24,147 nucleotides of DNA, taken from assembly GCA_049999765.1 (NCBI GenBank), contig JBNGIQ010009459.1, positions 350,043 to 374,189 on the forward strand. Direction: 5' to 3'. The notes beneath the pieces are model-generated. The model had not been told where the DNA came from. It ran no database searches and saw only the letters and a program-made list of their open reading frames with translations. Below are positions 8,640 to 20,246 of this stretch, one piece after another. The translations under genes were made by a program, and so were the position numbers. Source of the DNA: Phaeoceros laevis (Eukaryota; Anthocerotophyta; Anthocerotopsida; Notothyladales). How positions within the stretch are numbered: the stretch's first letter is position 1; every line of letters starts with the position of its first letter.

Positions 8640-8985
8640 TTCATGCTACTGCACATGAGTGGATACTCATGCATTGTAAGCAGTGCTACATGTTTACGCA
8701 AGATGTGGCAGCCTTCTGGATTGCTAAGAGCGTTTCTGAAAAGATTGCTAATCGGAATGCTGATTGCCATGATCTTGGGGTGTATTCAGATGGGAGAACC
8801 TGAGGAGGGGTTGCAATTATATGCAAAAATGCGACCGGAATGTGTTGAACCGGATTAGCAAACACGTGTTGCTGCTCTAAAGGTTTGTAGTAGTCTAGCC
8901 ACTCGTGACAGGCCTTCAGACATGTGGTGCATAATGTGTGAGGTACTTGACTACGCATCCAGGGTATAAAACAACAGTACTTCAG
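8640..8985 (+). pseudogene. PPR protein fragment (second block)
   Basis: About 8772-8855 encodes MILGCIQMGEPEEGLQLYAK followed by MRPECVEPD, a near-perfect L/S-type PPR motif, ended by a TAG. Upstream, in a different frame, KIANRNADC (about 8738) matches the usual F-x-K-I-x-x-R-N-x-x-x-W lead-in. Downstream, after a further shift, about 8867-8970 reads VAALKVCSSLATRD, the start of the next motif. At least two frameshifts and one stop separate the parts. It is the remains of a PLS-class PPR gene of the organelle RNA-editing type, too short to assign a target. Confidence 0.65.
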
Positions 8986-9244
8986 CATATGTGAAGATGT
9001 ATAACATCTATATACGGCTGCTCACATGTGGGAGGATGCAGTTGTGATTGAAGCAAAAGGGCAAGCGTGGAGCAACATGGACAGAGCTGGTGGACTAATA
9101 GCTGTGGAGATCTGCATGTGTTTGTGCTGAGGAGACGAAGACCAGGTTGGCATTCAACAAGTTTTATTCATACTTGCAAGATATTATGGTCAGATGGAAT
9201 GAGGAAGGATAAGCAAAAGAGAATGGCATATAGGGGTTTGAGCT

Positions 9245-9344
9245 NNNNNNNNNNNNNNNNNNNNNNNNNNNNNNNNNNNNNNNNNNNNNNNNNNNNNNNN
9301 NNNNNNNNNNNNNNNNNNNNNNNNNNNNNNNNNNNNNNNNNNNN
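9245..9344. other. 100-N assembly gap
   Basis: Exactly 100 N. The sequence right after it (9349-9392) recurs identically at 9793-9836, so the gap lies in locally repeated DNA that the assembler may not have resolved. Confidence 0.99.
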
Positions 9345-9348
9345 GCAT

Positions 9349-9836
9349 CCCTTTGGGAGGAGTGCCGCGTGCTGCTATCACCCATGCTTCGCCTGATCTG
9401 ACCATCACATGGATGGTTAATCTCGGTAAACAATAGTGTGATGCTGTTCATGCGGCAGCGTGGAAATTGCCCAGTGGTTCAATGCTTTGCCCGACCAGGA
9501 TGCTGTTGCACATGGATGGTTAATCTCGGTAAACAGTTTGCTGCTGTTCATGTGGCAGCATGGAAATTGCCCGGTGATTCAATGCTTTGCCCAACCAGGA
9601 TGCTGTGCACAGCTGGACTGGATATGCACAGCAATGAGTGGATATGACAGGCCTGGAAAGGTGACAGTGAAGTGGACTGACTCACGAGCAAAACGAACCT
9701 AGGTGCGAAGGCAAGAGGAGGGTAAGACCAGTTTCCAGCCACAAAAGACCACAACTCCGCAGGGCTTCCCACATTTTCTTTCTCCTCAGTCTCCCTTTGG
9801 GAGGAGTGCCGCGTGCTGCTATCACCCATGCTTCGC
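9349..9836. repeat. 44-bp direct repeat, 444-bp period
   Basis: An identical 44-bp sequence starting CCCTTTGGGAGGAGTGCCGC occurs at 9349-9392 and 9793-9836. The interval between holds the PPR-like 103-bp duplication. This could be one arm of a larger tandem duplication whose other part is lost in the adjacent gap. Confidence 0.9.
9406..9670 (+). repeat. 103-bp tandem duplication of PPR-derived sequence
   Basis: CACATGGATGGTTAATCTCG begins at 9406 and again at 9509, giving two diverged 103-bp units. Each holds TGCTGTTCATG(C/T)GGCAGC, GGAAATTGCCC and CAATGCTTTGCCC(G/A)ACCAGG. The second continues through CTGGACTGGATATGCACAGC to about 9670. This part is also similar to 8349-8451, so three copies of one PPR-derived segment lie within 1.3 kb. 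The translation reads CFAQPGCCAQLDW, as in the first PPR block. No copy has a lasting open frame. Confidence 0.7.
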
Positions 9837-9839
9837 TGG

Positions 9840-10480
9840 TCTGCTACAGTTACGTACGTTTCGCATCGGGTCTTTTTCTCCTTGTCGGTGTGGGGCATAT
9901 GGCCATATGCCCAGTTTTGGCTTTTCGTGGTTATTAATACGATGGATACACAGGGCCAATTAGTGATGTTAAATCACTTATTGACACCCGTCGCTCTACA
10001 CACTCTGCCGTTACATGTAGTCTTATTCACTTTACTGGACGTAACTTGGGCCACTTGGCCCTATGACAGTTCAAATAACGACTTGCTACCTCCTTATGCA
10101 ATCTGATCTCGTTGCTGAACCAGCTGGGAGCATGTTAGGTAGATTTCCTGCACTAGGACCTGTTGTCCACTTCTCCAAGGTCTCGGATCTCACAAGGCCT
10201 CCCGAATGATTTTCTGAAATCTTTAATAGTTGACGGATCACCTTTTCCAAGCTGACCAGATAGTGATCTGCTCGGTCTGATGTCTATCACTTCTTGATTA
10301 TGGAAGCTATCTCTGGCCAGCTCTGTTATCTTAATTCTGGATGTCGAGTGAGGATATTGTACGTCGATGGCTGTTTGACATCCAGGATTTGAACGTCTAC
10401 TCTGCAGTGTGGGTTTCATCTTTGAGCAATTTGTGCGCAGGACACTTTGGAAAGGTGGGCGAGTATGGTATGAAGGAACT
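9840..10480. other. intergenic, no gene seen
   Basis: Mixed composition. A 137-codon minus-strand frame (10566-10153) runs through the hairpin cluster and has no recognisable domain. No RNA gene was recognised by eye. Confidence 0.4.
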
Positions 10481-10484
10481 CTTT

Positions 10485-10592
10485 GAAGATCTTTGATCTT
10501 CGAAGATCTTTGATCTTCGAAGATCTTTGAATCTTTGAACAGGTGTGAGTTACACCTGTTCACCACTTTGTGGACTGGTGAACAGGTGTAAC
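10485..10592. repeat. cluster of perfect hairpins (tandem and nested inverted repeats)
   Basis: A 17-bp unit GAAGATCTTTGATCTTC, itself a 7-bp inverted repeat around TTT, occurs at 10485-10501 and 10502-10518, then partially from 10519. It is followed by GAACAGGTGT (10537-10546) paired with ACACCTGTTC (10552-10561). The second arm is also part of a perfect 17-bp stem, 10549-10565 with 10576-10592 around a 10-base loop. The CAGGTG element therefore appears three times in alternating orientation and can form two competing hairpins. It lacks a U-tract and is not a bacterial-type terminator. Confidence 0.85.
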
Positions 10593-11021
10593 TTGAATAA
10601 CGAGGTGTTTCTAATGAAGTCTGAGGGTCTGAGGATGTATCCTAACCCCTAATGGACCAAGGGACTCATTTTGAGTCTTTGAAGGTAGCTTTTTTGCCAT
10701 TGTCGAAGAAAAAATTGTGAAGAATGTAGTTTGTATTATTAACTTCGTAACATCTGATAGGGAACTATTCTTCGACCATACTATCCAAGAAAACAAATCC
10801 CAAAAAAATGTTTACCACTTGAAATCTCACCCCGTTTCTCTAACACCAGCCCAAAGCATGCGTCGGAACTCCGATTTATGTACAGTTTGGGGTTTGGGGC
10901 ATGGGCTTCGTGCCGGGTCTCTTACGCCGTTACCTACACTTTGGGTTTTGGGTTGGGGTTCACCGCCGCATCACTTACTTTCCTTCTACTTGTATACTAG
11001 GTAAGTTATGGAACCCACTAA
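10593..11021. other. intergenic, no gene seen
   Basis: AT-rich to about 10850. Then G/T-rich words resembling TTTGGGGTTTGGGG (10887-10955) appear; they are degenerate and not a telomere tract. Confidence 0.4.
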
Positions 11022-11060
11022 NNNNNNNNNNTATACTAGGTAAGTTATGGAACCCACTAA
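10993..11060. other. 10-N gap with identical 29-bp flanks (assembly seam)
   Basis: A 29-bp sequence beginning TATACTAGGTAAGTTATGGA ends right before the 10 N (10993-11021) and starts again right after them (11032-11060). The two contig ends therefore overlap exactly. The likely true sequence has one copy and no gap. Confidence 0.9.
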
Positions 11061-11189
11061 TAGCCGTAAAGTAAGGAGGGTGGAAGGCTGAGCCGGTGGA
11101 AGCTAGAGTGACAGGTGTATGGCATACCACACGATGCAGGCACCTACGTTCATAGAAATAACGCTACTTTGGGAATCGCCATTCCCGGT

Positions 11190-11483
11190 TTAACCCTTAA
11201 TGACCCGGGCTTCGAATCGCTCGGGCTTCGAATCGCCCGGGCTGCTACCAAAAGTATCTCCAATGTGACGGAAAACGGGGCCCGTACAATCTTCTAACCC
11301 GATTGTTCCTCGCATATTACATCTGTACAGGTGGCAAGTAGGCTTATTGGATAGAGCTGAACTAGCTCTTTCGATTGGTAGTAAAAAAAAATATTTTAAA
11401 AATATTGCATGTGTATTTGTTTTCAGAATCGTGGGCAAGGATGGAAATGGACATATATGTCGTGTTGGGTCATTAAGGGTTAA
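11190..11483. repeat. 17-bp inverted repeat pair
   Basis: TTAACCCTTAATGACCC at 11190-11206 is the exact reverse complement of 11467-11483, 260 bp apart. Just inside the left arm is a 16-bp tandem duplication CGGGCTTCGAATCGC(T) at 11206-11236. Size and arms would suit a non-autonomous DNA element (MITE), but I see no clear target-site duplication. Confidence 0.5.
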
Positions 11484-12025
11484 CAAATCCCCGCTCGCCA
11501 CTCGCGTACTCCCTTATTTTAGGGTTGGCGAACAATCTTGTAGCGTTTCGCTTAGTTCATGGAATAGGACTTCCAATTTAAGGTCGCCACGTCCCCTAAG
11601 TTGCACACGGCACTATTCATGGTGGTGTTTGCATGTCACCTCGTAAAGGGCTTAACCCTTCATAAGTATGGAACCCTCGAAGAGAAAGATTTTTGGTGCT
11701 ATGATCCGGAGCCGGGCTTTGAGGCAAGTTATGTTGTCTCTTTTGATCAATGGGCTCCACTCTTCGATTCACCATGCCCATCCGAGGATGATTCTCCATT
11801 TTTTTGCAACTGAAGAGGTTAGTGGAGATACTTTTTTCAATTGTCTTTGCATTTTGATGTAGGGGTGTGATATGCCCCCAAGCTTTCAACTGTTGCGGTA
11901 TTTCATGTCGTAGGCCATAAAACATGAGCCTCTATTTGATGACTTGGACGCAAAGGGTCCTCTCTCACCAGAATGTGGGCTGGAGTGAGAGATGCTGATG
12001 ATCCTCATAATGAACAACTTTCCCC

Positions 12026-12532
12026 ATGTTGAAGCTCAAATTTTTAGTGCATGGTGAGTGTTACATTGACCAAAACAAGTTAGGTGGTCAATTATTCCTC
12101 GGCTTCACAGGTCTGTCATATTGCTGGAAGACACTTGGAGGACAGACCATGCCAAATTCTTCTCTACTAGTATCAGGGTACAAGGTTTGCAGTGAACTCT
12201 ATGGTCACCCTGTTCTGGTTGTTATATATCTGGGGTCTGTGTCGTGCAATAAATTCTTCAAAATGGCTTGCCATCTCGTATGTTGTAAACAAGATGGGAT
12301 AAAGTATAAAGTTAGATCCAAGTCTAAAATGAGAATGGAAGAAGAGCATCTAGTAATGAAAAATTTCATGAATCTAGTAAATATGAGTACATGTAATGTA
12401 AGCATGAGTAGTGTAATATATCCATATACCCCATCCGAGCCCAAGCATGTATTCATGGTTACAAATACACTATGCACATATTCAAAAATATTGTATATAT
12501 TAGGGAATAATAATATTTCCGAGAGTGGCTAA
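12026..12532 (+). CDS. uncertain ORF, 168 residues
   Basis: An ATG-started frame of 168 codons in AT-rich DNA. I do not recognise it. The product has several Cys and Met residues (FKMACHLVCCKQDG in the middle) and a Lys/Glu-rich stretch, with no signal peptide or clear membrane helix. No TATA box or splice sites stand out. The length is somewhat above chance for this composition, but there is no other support. It could be a fragment of a decayed mobile element. Confidence 0.18.
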   Translation: MLKLKFLVHGECYIDQNKLGGQLFLGFTGLSYCWKTLGGQTMPNSSLLVSGYKVCSELYGHPVLVVIYLGSVSCNKFFKMACHLVCCKQDGIKYKVRSKSKMRMEEEHLVMKNFMNLVNMSTCNVSMSSVIYPYTPSEPKHVFMVTNTLCTYSKILYILGNNNISESG

Positions 12533-12539
12533 AGCATCT

Positions 12540-13020
12540 AGGGCAACTACAATACGTATACCATAGGAATTATGGCGTTTTCCATACCCAAAGATTTCGT
12601 GCTACCCAAAGGATGCTATACAAACATTTATCATAGATGGACAAGGATTGCATTGTCAATCACACTGACTCACATGCAACAACGCTTCCGCATGATACTA
12701 AGGCAGATGGCCATGTTTGCACCTATTACAAACCAAACTCAATTCTTTGTGAAGTAGTTGTTACAAAAGTGTGTGAGGTGTATGTGTGTTTACTGCTTAA
12801 CATCCGGATTATGCCATTTGGTTACCTAGACCTTGTTACTCATGTTCATTTTTGTCACTCATGTTCCAGCCTTTTCTTTTCTTTGGAGCTTTTTTTAGGG
12901 GAGCTCATGCTTAACATTGGATATAACGTACTAAACAATTCACATATGCCACTATGAGCACGCCCGCTACCACTGGGCAGCAAATCAGGGATAGGTCAGT
13001 TATGAGTTATGACTTTGCTG
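12540..13020. other. intergenic, no gene seen
   Basis: AT-rich, with short open frames only. Confidence 0.4.
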
Positions 13021-13026
13021 CTCCCT

Positions 13027-13200
13027 GGAATCCCTGGACACTTGGTCCCAAACGACCCAGGGAATCCCTATATACTTGTCCCAAACGACCGGAAGGCCAG
13101 CCATGAAGCCTTGGATGCCAGGGCCGGCTGCTAAGCCTTTAATTAGTAGGATTAGTTAACGCTTACTAGGACTCCACACCTTGGATGCCAAGGCTAGCCG
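13027..13200. repeat. diverged short direct repeats
   Basis: GGAATCCCTGGACACTTGGTCCCAAACGACC at 13027 recurs, diverged, from 13061 (34-bp period). CCTTGGATGCCA at 13109-13120 recurs at 13179-13190, both followed by similar AAGC-TTT/ATTAGTA words (70-bp period). Confidence 0.65.
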
Positions 13201-14340
13201 TCAAGCATTTGATTAGTAAGATCAACAATTCACAGGACTTGTGGCGTGCTCATGCAAAAGTGTGCTAAAGACGTCTAAACACCACTCCCTTCAAAGAACC
13301 ACACTTCTGTTAGCACTCTAGCTAGCGGACCTTCAGCGAGCAACAAAGACATAGCCCGTACTATGCCTTTGTTGCTGTGAGGGGCTTCTAGAGGCCCAAT
13401 TTCGCACCCCGTGCCACCCCGGGTTCTAGCAGGTACCTCCGCGAGCGTCCCTAGCCATCACCAGCCCGATCGGCCGCCAATGCGTACGTCGCTCACACAC
13501 CGTGCCTCCAGCCTTGATCCGTACGTGCCCGCATGGCCAGACGCTCACGGCGCAACACCAACTTCCCGGAAACGTAAACAACAACCCACACCATTTACTT
13601 CCGTCCTCGGACTTACATAGTCCCTGCCGAGCCCGTCCACGTGGTTCGGCACCGGGACAGGGACCATACCTATCTTGGCGGCAAAATCCTAGGCCGCCCA
13701 ATCAGAAAACAGCCCTAACGGCCAAACCCGGGGTAAGACAACTATACTTTGTAACCCCAGGTTTCACAACCTGGGGTTGTCCTCCTAACCGGCTATCATA
13801 ACAAGTCCCTGTAACGGTAATTCCTACGAGAGCCAGCCCTCGTTATCACGGAAAGCTGTTGCCACGCTATAGACTCCCTAGCAGATAGCCTGCAATAGGT
13901 AAGACAAGAGGGCATCACTTTCCCGTGTTAGACAACAATTTCATGTTTGCTAGCCTTAATGCTGTTAAGCCAAGTAACCGGAAAATCTGGTAACCAGCGG
14001 ATATTGTGAAACCACTATGCAACTCTAAAGTAGGAGCCCTGGTTTTATTATTTTCAAACTTACACATCTTAAACTTAATTACCGAATCGTCGTAGCTTCG
14101 TTTCTTTGATATTGTGAAGAAACGGTAACGTAAACTGCGCTTCTTAAAGAGTTTATCTGGAGTTTAATGGAAAAAATCAGAATACGTAAAAAACGAAAGA
14201 AATACGCTACTATAAGTTGGGACCTGTGTAGTAGTAGTAGAAGTATGGTTATGGTGTTTGCCAAACTCCACATGGGAATTGAACACCTCGCCAGGTAAGC
14301 GAGTAGCTCCCACCAAACGTTGGAAAAATGTGTCGCCTGT
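13201..14340. other. gene-poor spacer with one perfect hairpin
   Basis: GC-rich at 13380-13700, AT-rich after 13900. A perfect 11-bp stem AACCCCAGGTT (13753-13763) pairs with 13768-13778 around a 4-base loop. Nothing else is supportable; open frames have no domain content. Confidence 0.4.
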
Positions 14341-14347
14341 TCAATGT

Positions 14348-14530
14348 GAAGTCGCGCGAGTAACGCGACTTCGCGTCAGTTGCGTTACTAGTGTGACTTC
14401 GCGGGAGAGCCCGATTCGGGCTGTCCCGTCTCCTCCACGAGTCCAAGTAGCCCCAATCGGGCTGTCCCGTCTCCCCCAAGAAGCCCCAATCGGGCTGTCC
14501 CACCTCCTCCCGGCTGGCCTGTCTCCTCCA
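14348..14530. repeat. GC-rich hairpin and degenerate 33/42-bp repeats
   Basis: GAAGTCGCG (14348-14356) pairs with CGCGACTTC (14364-14372). After it, (A/T)ATCGGGCTGTCCC begins near 14414, at 14456 and at 14489, giving two spacings of 42 and 33 bp, with CTCC-rich filler. On the minus strand the repeats encode QPDWG-(Y/F)-L-type units in a 102-codon frame, probably fortuitous. Confidence 0.7.
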
Positions 14531-14599
14531 AGCAGCCTGAGTCGGCCATGCCAGCACCTTGCAACCTGAAGTCTATGGCGCCGGTGCTCTAGGGTTTGC

Positions 14600-15464
14600 G
14601 TGAAGGCGGGAAAAAGAAGTGGCAAGGAAGGAAAGAGAGAACGAGGATCTGGTGGTGAATTATTAGAAATACATAAAAAATACGGTGAACTATTAAAAAT
14701 ACGTAAAAATACACCGGTTGGAATGTTACTAAAAAAATAAGAATCGCAAACATCACGTATCTTTACTTTTACAGTATCCTATGCTTCGGTAACTAAGGTA
14801 TTAAAATATAACTCATGATAGGGTTTTAAAGTTACACATCTTAAAATATGACTCATTCTAGGGTGTTGGAGTCCACAACTTGGTATCATAACAAGGTTAG
14901 AGTATACGAGTACCACGGTGAGGAGAGCATACATAAAGTACTAGAAACAATGAAGTGTACTATGTAGCACTAAATAGTGCAACTCAAGTAGTTATTACTA
15001 ATATATGAGGGAGAGATGATCTGATGATTAAAGAATTACAAGAATACTAATAGACAATTGTGGAGCAATTGCATAAAAATTTAATTTGGAGGGTATAAAA
15101 TGAGAAACATGATGGTGTACTTGAATCAATAAAGAAAATACTTACAAAAAAATGGGACTTGTAGATCTGGTTGCCATAACATATAGCCCCCAATATCATA
15201 CTTAGGTATTTTTTGAGGAAATCCTCTTACATAAAAGAACTTTGTTGATGACAACTAAACACTTTCAATAGCTAAGGGACAGGTCAGGAACTTAGGATCC
15301 TGAGGAGTAAGTCCCTAGTTCTAAAGAAGCGTGAATTATGAAGAAAATAATAAAGAAAATATTCTTAATATTAAAGATTGTAAATGAATCTAAAGAAGAA
15401 GAAGAAGTTTATTCATAGTGTTTGATTAGGTTAACAAACTTCCAATACCTTCACCCTCATGCCC
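14600..15464. other. AT-rich 3' flank of CDKC, no gene seen
   Basis: Strongly AT-rich with A-runs and words such as AAATACATAAAAAATACGGTG repeated in variant form near 14665 and 14690. The part nearest 15464 probably holds the CDKC 3' UTR. Confidence 0.5.
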
Positions 15465-17880
<2,416 letters not shown>

Positions 17881-18391
17881 CCCTCTCTTGGTCGAAGGAA
17901 GCTAATTCTACTTTGAAGCTGAGATTGCCAGAGCCTTGATGATCCTGCTGCATATGGAAAGACGGAGCGGTGCCAAAGCTCACCAGACTTGGATCTCAAT
18001 TTCATTAGGACACAATCAAGCCAAGTTTGAATGTGTGAGTTGGAGTAACGGCGAGTTTGAAATGTGAGCGTTTCTTTAACTTATCTTTCTTTATCAACTT
18101 ACATACTCGCAGAAGGGTTGTTTCTGACTCGAAGGTCCGGATAAGGGGAAAGCAGTGACTTCTGTGGCGGAGAGCAAGGATGGCACAGGCTTCAGCGAGC
18201 GTCGTAGTGCAGCACTCGCTGCCTCGGATCGTGGGGCTCGGCGCGCAGCAATGTGAGGCCTCTTCTTCTCGAACCTCGCCGGTGCGCACACGGCATTGCT
18301 GCTTCCTTGAATGCTACCTTTGTGATTGCACTATTCGAAGGTTCGAGCTGCTTTGATCTTGTGGCAGTGGCCGCAAGGACTGCAGAAGTGT
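17881..18391. promoter_or_regulatory. shared upstream region of CDKC and PnsB4
   Basis: 511 bp separate the two start codons, so the promoters of both genes must lie here or overlap their 5' UTRs. No clear TATA box was seen for either. An ATG at 18180 opens a 58-codon plus-strand frame that ends at 18356, before the chosen PnsB4 start, and could act as an upstream ORF. Confidence 0.5.
18180..18356 (+). other. candidate uORF or alternative first exon of PnsB4
   Basis: ATG at 18180 begins MAQASASVVVQHSLPRIVGL and ends at TGA 18354-18356. The start is transit-peptide-like (Ala/Ser/Val-rich). A GTGAGG donor at 18253 could splice it in frame to GCTACGCT at 18633. It could therefore be an alternative start giving a 142-residue product, or an upstream ORF if unspliced. 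Confidence 0.35.
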
Positions 18392-19293
18392 ATGCCGAGG
18401 TGTAGCAGCACGCAGCTCTCCAGGTTGTCTTCTCCGCTTGCAAGCAAGCCCCTAGTGGTGCAGGTGAGGCCCTAGAGGAGCTTTTGGGTGCACCTCGGCA
18501 TTCATATTTCTCTATCCCGATTCCAAAGACTGAATTGTGTTTGTCGACAGTTTGATAGACACTCAGGACTGAGGGGGAGCAGGACGGGAAGTGGAAATAC
18601 CTCTGCGGCCGCACTTCCGCTTTTCTTCTTAGGCTACGCTGAAGGGACCCAATTTATTAGGTTCTACACCGAGTGGACTCCATCCGAGGAAAGCGTCAAG
18701 ACTCTCTGTGAGTATCTGCTTGGTTACTTTGCCCTCCTCTCAGTTCTTTCCGCATTTCTGTGTTCGTCTCCTGCCGATGAATTTGTATTTGAGCTGACGA
18801 TTTCGGTGCAGATTTGATTATTGCGTGCTTTTTCTCCTGGGGCTGCTGCGTGTTTGGGTCGATGAAAGTGAGTCTTCGCCGTTCCTGTCAGTACATGTCT
18901 TTTGTATTTGTTTCTTGGTTGAGGATGCGCATGCTGTGAGCACTCCTGACACCGTGCATTTGCTTCCAGGATCCCTTTTATGAGAGCGAAGGGTATCGTT
19001 CTGAGGGGGGCAACGGAACCAATTATTGGTTGTATGACAGGGTACAATGGAACGAAAACATGCTTCAACTGTAGCGCGTAACTTCTTCATTCCAGATTCC
19101 GAAGTTGATGAGTGACTTTGTCTATATTCGTTTGTTGCAGCAAGAAGCTAATGAAGAGAAGGCTAGAGAAGCACTATGGAGGGACGAGCTGTTGCTCGAG
19201 ATAGAGGACAAAATTGGGGAGCTAGGTGATGGAGAGCTGAAAGAGTTGCCTAAGTTGCAGCCTGAGAAAGAGAGAGAGAAAGAGTTGGTGTAA
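18392..19293 (+). CDS. PnsB4: chloroplast NDH complex subunit PnsB4 (NDF6-like)
   Basis: Five exons give 169 residues: 18392-18463, 18551-18707, 18812-18867, 18970-19041, 19141-19293, with introns of 87-104 bp and matching phases. The N-terminus is Ser/Arg/Ala-rich with few acids, a plausible chloroplast transit peptide. One hydrophobic segment, IIACFFSWGCCVFGSM, is followed by KDPFYESEGYRSEGG, GTNYWLYD and an acidic coiled region starting QEANEEKAREALWRDELLLE. The WGC-x-x-FGS-x-KDPFY-x-SE-x-YR-x-x-GG-x-GT-x-YW-x-Y pattern and length (~174 in Arabidopsis) match PnsB4/NDF6 as I recall it. PnsB4 belongs to subcomplex B of the thylakoid NDH complex, which carries out photosystem I cyclic electron flow. 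An alternative first exon 18180-18252 (donor T/GTGAGG) joined to 18633 is in frame, but would give a short N-terminus. The C-terminus ends in a Lys/Glu-rich tail. Confidence 0.78.
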
Positions 19294-20246
19294 GCCGTGA
19301 GCTGTGACAACCCCACGACTGTAGCCTGAACAGTTGTGTACTATAGAGAACGTATCCTCCACGGAGTGAAGATCTATCACAAAAAGCAACAATATAGCAG
19401 TAGCTATAGTGGACGTAGTAGCTGAAGGGGACGTAGCTTGATCGTGGGACCAGTGAGCACTGAGCAACACTGTACAGGGGGGCAAGGAACAATTGCTTGT
19501 TATTTGATGCTAGTAGACTTTGAAGATTTGGGCCTATGACATCTACGAAGCACCTTTATCTTGCTGCATTGCTGAACTCCGGCCCAGTTCGGTACATGAA
19601 ACACTTCACGCCTGTGACTGGAGCTTACAACGAAGATTGGGCCACCTCCCAATGTTGAATGTGCTTCACCAACTGTTTGCAATTCACAAAAGACAGCCAA
19701 AACGTGATGCAAGCATTTTCAGAGAAATATGTGCTGGACGTGGCTGTTGGCAGAGGAGCCAGCCCCAACACGCCAGCAAGTGACGCTAGTAAAGGTTATT
19801 CGTACAAAAATTCTGCTCTTTCTAAAGAACGCACCAGGTGGCGATGAACAATGAAATTTCTCTAAAACCACCACAATCCGCAAAATCGCTCGCTTCGTTC
19901 ACTTGCAGGACCGGAGGGTTCTTGATTGGATGCCCCGCACATTACCCTCCCTGCACACATTCCTCCTTGAGGCATGACCTTCCGAGAGTGAAGTTCTGTG
20001 TCTACACCTTGATCTGCTGAGACTTGCTTCACTCCTTACTCATCTGCTAGGTTTGGTTGAACCCATTCCTCCAAAGGCTTCGCTTGTTGCTTATGTTTAA
20101 GCAATAACGCCACTAGACCCAACCATTTTGGGCTAAACTGGTGTGGTTGCGATTCAGTCACCCCGCCAGCCTCTGCTGCCTGGAACGTAGTTCTTCCAGG
20201 ATGGAGGTGCAGCACGAACCATGTTTGAAACGAGAACACCTGAATG
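19294..20246. other. spacer between convergent PnsB4 and ISY1 3' ends
   Basis: No recognised gene. One plus-strand frame from ATG 19536 to 19847 is open for 104 codons apart from a single TGA at 19656-19658. Its text (KHLYLAALLNSGPVRYMKHF, then after the TGA NCLQFTKDSQNVMQAFSEKY) looks protein-like, but I cannot place it. Both 3' UTRs should end in this region. Confidence 0.4.

Noticed and set aside
10887-10955. TTTGGGGTTTGGGG-like words as a telomere tract
   Set aside because: The words are irregular and not the plant TTTAGGG repeat; only a few occur.
13753-13778. perfect hairpin as a transcription terminator
   Set aside because: No gene ends here and plant nuclear genes do not use hairpin terminators; it has no T-run.
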